From positions 806,001-870,000 of the forward strand of contig NZ_JACFYF010000001.1 in the NCBI RefSeq assembly GCF_014050145.1: a stretch of DNA of 64,000 nt. The letters are read 5' to 3'. Under the pieces are notes generated by a model. It searched no databases and was not told the origin of the DNA. It worked only from the letters and a program-made list of their open reading frames with translations. This document shows positions 8,447 to 14,944 of the stretch, in pieces. The number at the start of each line of letters is the position of its first letter. Position 1 is the stretch's first letter. This DNA comes from Vibrio marinisediminis. Its GTDB lineage: Bacteria; Pseudomonadota; Gammaproteobacteria; Enterobacterales; Vibrionaceae. Both the position numbers and the translations under genes were made by a program.

Positions 8447-9403
8447 ATGAGTATATTAAAAAATGCAGTAGATTCAATTGCTATTGGGTTAGAAGATTTT
8501 GAATCAACAGACGACCGTAGAATAGTATCTGCAACTAGAAATATATTTGCTGGAATATTGCTTTTGTTTAAGCATCGGCTTTGCGAGCTTAGTCCTGATA
8601 ACTCTGATGAAGTTTTAATCAAACAGAAAATATTGCCAGAAATGGATGCAACTGGCGCTGTAAACTGGATAGGTAAAGGCAAAAAAACGGTTGATGTCCA
8701 AAACATTAGGGAGAGATTTAAGTCCCTTGGTATTGAAGTCGATTGGAATCGGTTAGAAAGGATTAACAAATATAGAAACGATATTGAGCATTACTATAGC
8801 GCAATGAACCACGAATCAGTTCAACAACTGATTTCTGATTCTTTTGTCATCATCCGAAACTTCATTGCTGAACAGTTACATGCTGACCCCAAAGAACTGT
8901 TGGGTGAAGAGTATTGGAAAGTAATGGTTGAGGTAAACGAAGTTTACGAACAAGAAAAGGCAGCGTGTGAGATATCTTTAGAAACGCTGAACTACGCTTC
9001 AAATACCATCTTAGATGCTTTCAAAAAATATCAGTGTCAAGAATGTGGTTCTGGGTTGATTGAAGCAAATGAAGCCGGTGTTGATGCGTTGGAAGCAAAC
9101 TTTAGTTGTCGTTCGTGCGACCATTCTGCGCAGTATGAAGAACTGGTTGGCAATGTTCTAGCAGAGCATTTTTCGGCTGATTTTTATTTAGCTCATACAG
9201 ATGGTAATGATGTTCCTATGATAGATTGTCCGTCATGCTATCAAGGCGATTACTTGATAGAAGAGGGTGTCTGCTCTATGTGCGACTTTACTGCTGCAGC
9301 GTCTTGTATGCGTTGTGGAGGCAATATCCCACCAGAAGAAATTTCTGAATCTGATATATGTGGTTATTGCTCGTACATGGCAGAAAAGATCATGCGCGAG
9401 TAG
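8447..9403 (+). CDS. Cassette 1: HEPN-like protein with three zinc ribbons
   Basis: The product is 318 residues and the ATG is preceded by AAGGAG. The N-terminal about 150 residues are helical and contain RNDIEH at 110-115, the R-x4-H motif with a polar residue after Arg that marks HEPN-fold RNases and related proteins. The C-terminal part has six Cys-x2-Cys pairs at 197/200, 221/224, 261/264, 276/279, 287/290 and 305/308, which fit three successive zinc ribbons. HEPN domains are common in toxins, abortive-infection proteins and other anti-phage effectors, so RNA cleavage controlled by a zinc-binding sensor is a reasonable hypothesis. No antitoxin partner is in the cassette. Its stop codon lies at the attC left arm. 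Confidence 0.75.
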   Translation: MSILKNAVDSIAIGLEDFESTDDRRIVSATRNIFAGILLLFKHRLCELSPDNSDEVLIKQKILPEMDATGAVNWIGKGKKTVDVQNIRERFKSLGIEVDWNRLERINKYRNDIEHYYSAMNHESVQQLISDSFVIIRNFIAEQLHADPKELLGEEYWKVMVEVNEVYEQEKAACEISLETLNYASNTILDAFKKYQCQECGSGLIEANEAGVDALEANFSCRSCDHSAQYEELVGNVLAEHFSADFYLAHTDGNDVPMIDCPSCYQGDYLIEEGVCSMCDFTAAASCMRCGGNIPPEEISESDICGYCSYMAEKIMRE

Positions 9404-9506
9404 TACTGCTAACAAAGCATTTAAGAGTGATTCGCAACGCTTGGCGTTTTCGCTTCGCTCAAGTATAGCCAAGCGTCGCTCACACCTTAATGCGGCGTTA
9501 TAAATC
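9403..9506 (+). repeat. attC site 1 (VCR-like)
   Basis: The left arm is GTACTGCTAAC (9403-9413) and the right core is GTTATAA at 9497. Between them is a long imperfect inverted repeat: AACGCTTGGCG (left) with GCCAAGCG (right), and a TAATGCGGCGTTA-type 3' end. Size and motifs match Vibrio superintegron repeats. Confidence 0.9.
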
Positions 9507-9526
9507 ACACCTATAGAGAGGCAAGT

Positions 9527-9637
9527 ATGTGTAAATCGAATGAAGAAAAAGAAAGTAAAGAATCTAACAATGAACCTGATTTGGATGTAAGCGCACCAGA
9601 TTTGTCGTATAGCCTAGAAGATCTTAGTGATGAATAA
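9527..9637 (+). CDS. Cassette 2: small acidic peptide, 36 residues
   Basis: The ATG at 9527 follows GAGAGG at about 6 bases, and the frame ends at TAA 9635-9637. The product is very acidic (many Glu/Asp, no membrane segment) and contains the core NEPDLDVSAPDL. The same core, NEPDLDVTAPDL, occurs in the C-terminal tail of the membrane protein encoded by the next gene, together with a preceding NEE-x-SK-like stretch. The stop overlaps the next start by 8 bases, which suggests translational coupling. It could be an antitoxin-like or regulatory peptide that competes with the tail of its partner; this is inference from the shared motif. Confidence 0.65.
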   Translation: MCKSNEEKESKESNNEPDLDVSAPDLSYSLEDLSDE

Positions 9638-10394
9638 GTGGTTTGAAAGCAGTCCTCACGAATTGAAGCAGCCCCTAGAAAAGTTAGTTAATCTAGCTGG
9701 TGACCACTGGCCAGATGATAAATGGGTATTTTTATATTCGTATGCAAGAAAATCATTAGATGAAGAAATTGAGCGGTTTCAGAGGATAGATGACAAGTCT
9801 GTAAAATTGCTCTCGTCTGTATCTGTAATTATCACTATTTTTGTCGCTCTATTTAAGTGGGTTATTGAAGATAGCAATACTGATTTTTCACTCTACGTTT
9901 ACGTTGTAGGTATAGCATTATTCGGTGCTTTGGGAGTGTCTTGGTTCTTTTTCTTTAACGCGCTTAAACTACAGCTAACACCTCGGATGCCACTTGATGA
10001 CAAGATATTTTCTCTTGTTAAAAATAAAAATATGGCAACGATCCATGTGGCTCTATATAAAAGCTGTCAAAATGCAGTAGAAATAAGTAGAGAAAACGTA
10101 GAGAAAAAAGCCAAAAAATTACAGCATGGCTACACAGCAACATCATTTTCAGCTTTATTCTTAGTCGCTTTTATTGCAATGGTGTCATACGAATCGAGTG
10201 TTTCTAAGAACAATCAATATATTAAAAAGGAGTGCATTATAATGCCCGACAATGAAGAATCTAAACCATATCAAATCCCATCTTCAAATGAACCAGATCT
10301 CGATGTTACCGCACCAGACTTGCAGTTGGTGACGAACAGCGATGATACTCCTTTAGATACGAAAGGAACTATCATTTTAGAATCTGACGACTAG
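9630..10394 (+). CDS. Cassette 2: membrane protein with a C-terminal copy of the small acidic peptide
   Basis: The product is 254 residues from ATG 9630; a GTG one codon earlier is possible. The N-terminal helical part (about 1-55) contains YSYARKSLDEEIERFQRIDDK. Membrane helices are predicted at about 57-79, 87-108 and 170-187. The tail after 188 is acidic and repeats the upstream peptide (NEESK and NEPDLDVTAPDL, residues 208-230). Inside the gene, AAGGAG (10227-10232) lies nine bases before the in-frame ATG at 10242 (Met205), so the last 50 residues could also be made alone. This suggests an ancestral membrane gene fused to a second peptide gene. The N-terminal helix-plus-membrane layout resembles small membrane effectors of defence systems in topology only; no family is assigned. 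Confidence 0.7.
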   Translation: MNKWFESSPHELKQPLEKLVNLAGDHWPDDKWVFLYSYARKSLDEEIERFQRIDDKSVKLLSSVSVIITIFVALFKWVIEDSNTDFSLYVYVVGIALFGALGVSWFFFFNALKLQLTPRMPLDDKIFSLVKNKNMATIHVALYKSCQNAVEISRENVEKKAKKLQHGYTATSFSALFLVAFIAMVSYESSVSKNNQYIKKECIIMPDNEESKPYQIPSSNEPDLDVTAPDLQLVTNSDDTPLDTKGTIILESDD

Positions 10395-10395
10395 T

Positions 10396-10526
10396 GATTT
10401 ATAACAAAGCATTTAAGAGCGAAACCCAACGCTTGGCATTTTTCATTCCATCGTTGGGTTTCGTGTTTACGGTGGTATGGTTAAGTGTCGTGGTAGCGTC
10501 GCTCACACCTTCATGCGGCGTTAGCT
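10396..10526 (+). repeat. attC site 2 (VCR-like)
   Basis: The left arm GATTTATAAC (10396-10405) is the reverse complement of this cassette's own start at 9497. The site continues with AAAGCATTTAAGAG and ends at the right core GTTAGCT (10520-10526) after GCGTCGCTCACACC. Length and motifs are like site 1. Confidence 0.9.
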
Positions 10527-10605
10527 GTATAGTGAAGTAAGTCAATGATTCCCAATATGAAACAATGTACTATGCGCACAATAATTCTCACTTTTAAGAA
10601 GTTGC

Positions 10606-11520
10606 ATGCAGTATCAAGAAGTAAGTCAGCGCATTTATTACTCCAATAAAGAATACGTACCTGTTGGTGAAATTGCGCGTTCACTTATTGCATTCGAAAG
10701 CCTAGTAAAACAAGCACCGGAAGTGCTTGAAGCTCTTTTCCCTGATGCGAAAGTTATCGATATCGAAGTCTTTATTAAAGAGCTTCGCTCAGACAGTATA
10801 TGGGAAGATTTAGTTGTAAAATTGATATTTGGAAATCAGCAAAGGTTTGATGAGTGCATTGAGAATACGAGGCAAAAACTAGGTATAGAACAAATCATGA
10901 ATAAAAATCCTAATTTCTTGTCAGCAGTGCTTGTGGCAATGATTCTCGCTGGAGGTGCATACTATTTAGGGAAGTCATCAACCTCGTCAGATAAAGAAGC
11001 TAAAGCGACTATAGAGGCAAATAATAACACTATTATTAAAATAGGCGCTGGTATGGTAGACATGTCAGCCGAGGAGTTTACTAATATTGTTATTTCTGCG
11101 ATTAAAGATAAAGAGAAGTTAGCTGAAAACTCGTTAAATGTAGTTAAACCAGCGAAACTAGACCCTAATGCTACGATTACATTCAACGAAGACCCACATA
11201 TCAAAATTTCTAATGCGTCAGTTCGAGCAATGCCAGAGTACAAGTCTAAGCCGGAAATTGCAGAAGATGTTATAGAGGATTTTCATGATGTTCGGCTTGA
11301 AATCCGAGCTATTGATTTAGACTCAACTAAAAGAGGTTGGGCTGTCGTCGCCCCTTCTCTGCATAAAAGACGAGTTAAGTTGCAGCTCGATCCAACAATT
11401 AAGCCTATGGATCTTAAAAATAAGTTATCTATTAACGGTCACATTACAGGTGTCTGGGGTGCTGATAATCAAGGTATTAAGGTTCCGAAGCTAATATTTC
11501 TGCGCGAAATCCTTGATTAA
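10606..11520 (+). CDS. Cassette 3: unknown single-pass membrane protein
   Basis: The product is 304 residues. About 100 N-terminal residues are soluble and mostly helical, followed by one membrane helix at about 104-122 (FLSAVLVAMILAGGAYYLG) and a long soluble domain. The last about 80 residues look beta-rich (VRLEIRAIDLDSTKRGWAVV, RRVKLQLD, SINGHITGVWG). No catalytic motif is recognised. The ribosome site is weak (AAGAAG about 6 bases upstream). It is the only gene of its cassette, which starts at 10521 and ends in an attC at 11535. The function is unknown. Confidence 0.7.
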   Translation: MQYQEVSQRIYYSNKEYVPVGEIARSLIAFESLVKQAPEVLEALFPDAKVIDIEVFIKELRSDSIWEDLVVKLIFGNQQRFDECIENTRQKLGIEQIMNKNPNFLSAVLVAMILAGGAYYLGKSSTSSDKEAKATIEANNNTIIKIGAGMVDMSAEEFTNIVISAIKDKEKLAENSLNVVKPAKLDPNATITFNEDPHIKISNASVRAMPEYKSKPEIAEDVIEDFHDVRLEIRAIDLDSTKRGWAVVAPSLHKRRVKLQLDPTIKPMDLKNKLSINGHITGVWGADNQGIKVPKLIFLREILD

Positions 11521-11534
11521 AGTATTGCGCGAAA

Positions 11535-11663
11535 ATACAGCTAACAAGCTTTTAAGAGGGATTCGTAACGCGTGGCATTTTTACTACGCGTTGATTTTAG
11601 TGTTTAAGGTGGTATACAGCGGCTTTTGTATTGCGCTGCTCACTTCCTAACAGGGCGTTATGC
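11535..11663 (+). repeat. attC site 3 (VCR-like)
   Basis: The left arm ATACAGCTAAC (11535-11545) is the exact reverse complement of the cassette start GTTAGCTGTAT at 10520. The body includes AAGCTTTTAAGAGGGATTCG, and the site closes with CAGGGCGTTATGC, right core at 11657. Confidence 0.9.
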
Positions 11664-11696
11664 TATTGGTCTAGTTTCAAATATATAGGAATGGAT

Positions 11697-12380
11697 ATGG
11701 AAGGAATTTTTGGTGGTGTAGTTTCAGGTTTACTTACATCACTCGCTGTAGGTGTCTTTTTAATATGGAAAGGCGATTCTTTAGTTAGATCACTGAGAAA
11801 TATGCCAAATGGTTGGAAGGCAAAGTTCCTTACTACCGTTTACCTTAAGTCAATTAGACAAGGGCAGTACAGTTACGCTCATAGTCAGTTTACAGCGTTT
11901 ACCTCAGTTATTTACTTAGGCTTTTTAGCTTTTGCTATTGTGGCATACTTTAAGTTGGAAACGATTAGAGATAACCTTGAGCTAGGTGCTGGAAGTTTAG
12001 AAAACGCCGTTGAAGAAACAACGAGTGTATCATTCTTCACTGACTACGGTGGTGTGATTATTTTGATTTATGTATTTTTTACTGCCTACGTTTTTTTACG
12101 ACATTTTTATAAATCATTAGTTGATGCTACTTCTCCTGTTTGTGCAAAAGAATTTGATCTTTTAGATCGAGCGGTTCAAAAATGTGGTAGCCAAGACCAA
12201 TACATAAAATTTTTGAACTTAAGAGCTAGTTGTAACTCAAGGGAAGAAGTTCTTGAGTGGTTAAAGTATGGAAATAGCTGTATTGGTGCAGTTCAGCTTA
12301 TTAATATAGAAGAAATTATTCAATCAATCTCTCTAGATGATAACTTTGGAGTGGTAACCTTTCCTAGTGTAATAAAGTAA
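11697..12380 (+). CDS. Cassette 4: unknown multi-pass membrane protein
   Basis: The product is about 227 residues with membrane helices near residues 3-23 (GIFGGVVSGLLTSLAVGVFL), 65-86 (SVIYLGFLAFAIVAYF) and 115-137 (GVIILIYVFFTAYVFL). A cytosolic C-terminal region of about 85 residues follows and carries several Cys. ATG 11697 is preferred because AGGA lies 6 bases upstream; an ATG two codons earlier is possible. Reading further upstream would enter the attC site of the previous cassette. Its own attC seems to have collapsed to a short remnant at 12376-12397. No family is recognised. Confidence 0.65.
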   Translation: MEGIFGGVVSGLLTSLAVGVFLIWKGDSLVRSLRNMPNGWKAKFLTTVYLKSIRQGQYSYAHSQFTAFTSVIYLGFLAFAIVAYFKLETIRDNLELGAGSLENAVEETTSVSFFTDYGGVIILIYVFFTAYVFLRHFYKSLVDATSPVCAKEFDLLDRAVQKCGSQDQYIKFLNLRASCNSREEVLEWLKYGNSCIGAVQLINIEEIIQSISLDDNFGVVTFPSVIK

Positions 12381-12397
12381 CATACTGAGTGTTATAC
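12376..12397 (+). repeat. Collapsed attC remnant
   Basis: The sequence AGTAAC (12376-12381) lies only nine bases before GTTATAC (12391-12397), with TAACA/TGTTA complementarity. The expected left arm for this cassette, from its start GTTATGCTATT, would be AATAGCATAAC; AATAAAGTAAC matches 8 of 11 positions. It looks like an attC from which the middle has been lost. Assignment is tentative. Confidence 0.35.
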
Positions 12398-12421
12398 CTC
12401 ACAAAGAAAAAGGGACTTTCG

Positions 12422-12937
12422 ATGTTTAAAATCGAGATTAAGTGTCCGATTGTTAGGATATGACTCCGAACGATGAAGATGCTTTTGTTGCTATGTCTCA
12501 AGATGCTAAAGATCAGCGTTTCTATGAAGAAAGCGATAGTGACCCTAATAAATACTGAGAGTTAACAACTTTGTTTATCGCTCAGGCTTCAGAGATATCA
12601 AGAAAATCATACCGATTAGCTGTTGAGTGGTAAGTTCATTGGGACTGTTTGTTTACGTCTAGAGGATAATCAGCAGGCTTCAAGGGGATGTGCATTTTCC
12701 AGAGTCTCTCAAGGTAATAGGTTAAGTCATGAAGCCACCTTGGCTCTGGCAGATTTTGGTTTTTCGGAGTTGGGGGTTCATCGCATTTATGCGGAGACAA
12801 TCAGCAAAAACTTACCTGCTATTAAGCTCTGTAAGTCCCTGGGCATGCGCCAAGGAGCTCATTTTAGAGAGCATCGTTTTTTCAAAGAACGGTGGTTTGA
12901 TTCAATTTTGGTGTTTACTGCACAATGGTTTAGGTAA
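12422..12937 (+). pseudogene. Cassette 5: broken GNAT (RimJ/RimL-type) acetyltransferase
   Basis: Three reading-frame pieces together resemble a complete acetyltransferase of about 170 residues. ATG 12422 (after AAAGGGA) starts a short frame ending near 12462. The frame then continues from 12460 (MTPNDEDAFVAMSQDAKD) but meets a TGA at 12556-12558. A further frame change near 12628 leads into the C-terminal half (GKFIGTVCLRLED, RLSHEATLALADFGFSELGV, NLPAIKLCKSLGMRQ), which carries the acetyl-CoA-binding region of N-acetyltransferases. Two frameshifts and one nonsense codon make it a pseudogene unless the assembly is wrong. It sits in its own cassette, whose attC is also truncated. Confidence 0.75.
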
Positions 12938-12976
12938 GGTAGTTGGCGTTGTTTACCCCTTAACGTGGCGTTAGGG
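12931..12976 (+). repeat. Truncated attC site
   Basis: Only the 3' half is recognisable: TTGTTTACCCCTTAACGTGG followed by the right core GTTAGGG at 12970. The corresponding stretch of the next intact site reads GTTGTTCACCACTTAACGCGG. The left half with TAACAAA is missing, the gene stop lying directly in front. Confidence 0.6.
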
Positions 12977-13021
12977 CTCAATTAAAAAATTAACATAATA
13001 AAACTACGAGAGGTTTAGAGG

Positions 13022-13864
13022 TTGTTAGACAGTATTTTTAACTTTTTTAATCAAGGCTGGGTTGGTTCTTTAATTGGCTTGTTAGGTATAATTTTGGGTA
13101 TTGTCGGGATTTTTTCTTATAAAATATCAAAAAGTGCTGCTAAGCCAGCCTATCAAAAAACATCGCTTCGCCTTCTCGGGCGAGAAGAAGATAATCTTCC
13201 TGACGATGTGACGGTGACTTATAAAGGTCTTGAAGTTCAGCGCTTAACTAAAACAACTCTAGTCGTATGGAATAATGGTACGGAAGTGCTAGATGGCGAC
13301 GCTATTTTGCAAAGAGATCCTTTACGGTTGGAGTTTGAAGACGGTACAAATATATTGAGTTACAAGATATTGAAAAGTAATAGGACAACTAACGAATTCA
13401 CTCTTAATAAGTGTGAGCAAAACGAAAATCGACTAGTAGTTAACTTTTTGTACTTGGATCCTAATGATGGGGTGACAATAGAAATTCTCCATGATAGTAA
13501 AGCCCGTTATCCTAAGTTCAAAGGTACCATTAAAGGGCACCCTAAATGTTTTGAAGATCTTGGTGGAGTTGTATTTTTTGGTCGTAAAATAACCAGAAAG
13601 AGTGGTCCGCTTGGTTTGATTTATTCGAATTTCAAACTTTTTATGCTTATACCTATTTTAATGGGTATAGGTGCTGTTCTATTGGGTACTCAGCCAGAGT
13701 TCCTTATGGGCTTATTGGGTAAGAAAGGGGGCGATTCTTCAGTAGGTACAAAGTGGGAAATGGTTATCGTTGGTTTTTTATATATCATATTGCCTGCAGT
13801 TTTATTGTTGATGACTCGAGCCAAATATCCTAAGTCACTAAAACCAATCGACATTGATCCATAA
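13022..13864 (+). CDS. Cassette 6: unknown membrane protein
   Basis: The product is 280 residues from a TTG start at 13022, with GAGAGG 8 bases upstream. A membrane helix lies at about residues 13-33 (WVGSLIGLLGIILGIVGIF). A soluble region of about 170 residues, rich in beta strands, follows, with two more helices near the C terminus (KLFMLIPILMGIGAVLLG and VIVGFLYIILPAVLLLM). The soluble core may be cytosolic. No motif points to an activity. The stop codon overlaps the left arm of the following attC, which is usual for compact cassettes. Function unknown. Confidence 0.65.
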   Translation: MLDSIFNFFNQGWVGSLIGLLGIILGIVGIFSYKISKSAAKPAYQKTSLRLLGREEDNLPDDVTVTYKGLEVQRLTKTTLVVWNNGTEVLDGDAILQRDPLRLEFEDGTNILSYKILKSNRTTNEFTLNKCEQNENRLVVNFLYLDPNDGVTIEILHDSKARYPKFKGTIKGHPKCFEDLGGVVFFGRKITRKSGPLGLIYSNFKLFMLIPILMGIGAVLLGTQPEFLMGLLGKKGGDSSVGTKWEMVIVGFLYIILPAVLLLMTRAKYPKSLKPIDIDP

Positions 13865-13973
13865 CAAACTTTTAAGACAGATTCTCAGCGCTTGGCAATT
13901 TCGGCTTAGGTCAGCTTTATTGCTAAATGTGGCAAGGTGGTCGTGTTGTTCACCACTTAACGCGGCGCTAGCA
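13858..13973 (+). repeat. attC site with mutated right core
   Basis: The left arm ATAACAAACTTTTAAGACAG begins at 13861 and CGCTTGGCAATTTCGGC follows. The right end CACTTAACGCGGCGCTAGC places the core at 13967 as GCTAGC. The canonical GTT has become GCT, which changes the bases next to the strand-exchange point and may weaken recombination here. Confidence 0.8.
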
Positions 13974-13993
13974 GTACAATCGAGTTATTCATA

Positions 13994-14707
13994 ATGAAAG
14001 TATTTGAAAATCAATTAGAACAATTTTTCAGTCACCCCAAAAATACCACTCGTAGAGAGGCATTGTTACTTAACCGACTTTCATACGATGTTCAGTTAGC
14101 TGCTGCTCTTAATAATTATTACCTAAAGGTTTATATTTCTGATGTTGATGATAATGGTTATGACGTAATCTTCGATTCCGAGATGGTGACGAGAAAACTG
14201 CAAATCAAGTCGGTTATGAGTACTAGTTCTACTGACTCATGGTATATATCTAAGGGGTTAATAAAACCATCTATGGAAAGTACAAGGAAGATGGGTGTTT
14301 GGTCTCATATTGATGTTGAGGGGATTGAGGGTGGAGTTGTTATTCAACAGGTACAGCTACAAAATGAATCTATAGACATAAAGTATTTTTATACTGACAT
14401 TTGGCTATTGACCGCTAATGCGTGGGGGCTTATTGGTTCCGAGAGCCAGAATAGAGCCGCGTTCAAATTTCTTCGATCGCTTTCAGGTTTTGATTATCAC
14501 GAAAAACAACGAATCCCATTATCCTTATTTTTCGAACCCCGCGATGTCGAGTGTTTGATAGGGGTAATGGGCTTTAGTACTCGCTATAACTACCCACAGC
14601 ACCGTTACTTAATGCGCGAGCGTCATAAAGGAAATTTTGGTTCTAAAGAGCAAATAGACATTCGGATTCAAAATGAGCTATCGAAGTTCGGTATAATGTA
14701 CAGCTAA
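13994..14707 (+). CDS. Cassette 7: putative PD-(D/E)XK-fold protein
   Basis: The product is 237 residues without membrane segments. Residues 55-73 read as a strand with Asp57 (GYDVIFD), then a second strand with Gln70-Ile-Lys72-Ser (RKLQIKS). This D-x(n)-Q-x-K arrangement is a typical variant active site of PD-(D/E)XK nucleases, and Glu22 in the preceding helix could complete it. The C-terminal half contains SLFFEPRDVECL and an HRYLMRERHKGNFG segment with no assigned role. A nuclease of a defence type is plausible for a cassette gene, but the fold call rests on a short motif. The ribosome site is weak. It is the last cassette of the array. Confidence 0.65.
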   Translation: MKVFENQLEQFFSHPKNTTRREALLLNRLSYDVQLAAALNNYYLKVYISDVDDNGYDVIFDSEMVTRKLQIKSVMSTSSTDSWYISKGLIKPSMESTRKMGVWSHIDVEGIEGGVVIQQVQLQNESIDIKYFYTDIWLLTANAWGLIGSESQNRAAFKFLRSLSGFDYHEKQRIPLSLFFEPRDVECLIGVMGFSTRYNYPQHRYLMRERHKGNFGSKEQIDIRIQNELSKFGIMYS

Positions 14708-14741
14708 TAGAGACTATGGCGTCAATAGTCTCTTGTTAGGT
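14699..14741 (+). repeat. Short atypical terminal attC-like hairpin
   Basis: GTACAGCTAAT (near 14698-14708) is close to the expected left arm GTACTGCTAAC for this cassette. AGAGACTAT (14709-14717), loop GGCGTCA and ATAGTCTCT (14725-14733) form a perfect 9-bp stem, followed by the canonical core GTTAGGT (14735-14741). At about 43 bp it is far shorter than the VCR-like sites. No T-run follows, so it is not a standard terminator. Confidence 0.55.
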
Positions 14742-14944
14742 GCATCCAACATATAGCCATCTCTTAGGATTGAATTTAGGATAATAACTATCTTTTGAGG
14801 CAGGGAATTATCGCTACTTTTTTAGGTTTTCCGAAGGTTAAGAGTCGTTGGCATATATTCATTATAATATTGAAAGATTGCTCTCTGTCTTAAAGTAAAA
14901 TGATACATATAAAACAGGTATGTTGAGTTTTATCGTTTTAATAT

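Larger units (their letters stand above)
8426..14741 (+). mobile_element. Integron gene-cassette array without an integrase in the window
   Basis: About seven cassettes lie head to tail, each carrying plus-strand genes followed by an attC site. Boundaries follow from G^TTRRRY-like right cores at 8426, 9497, 10520, 11657, 12391, 12970, 13967 (mutated) and 14735. Several cassettes begin with a sequence whose reverse complement closes the same cassette. GTTAGCAGTAC (8426) matches GTACTGCTAAC (9403), GTTATAAATC (9497) matches GATTTATAAC (10396), and GTTAGCTGTAT (10520) matches ATACAGCTAAC (11535). That is what excised cassette circles produce. The full-length attC sites resemble V. cholerae repeats (TAACAAAGCATTTAAGAG at the left, a GCGGCGTTA-type right end). 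Such arrays belong to Vibrio superintegrons or to integrase-less attC clusters. The first and last cassettes have no intI nearby within 8 kb to the left or 49 kb to the right. Confidence 0.9.

Noticed and set aside
9403-13973. The repeated elements as a CRISPR or REP-type array
   Set aside because: The repeats are about 1 kb apart, each behind a gene, and carry attC cores and arms specific for each cassette.
14709-14733. Rho-independent terminator after the PD-(D/E)XK-like gene
   Set aside because: The stem is perfect, but no T-run follows; instead a canonical GTTAGGT core follows and the left arm resembles the cassette's expected arm, so an attC-like site is preferred.
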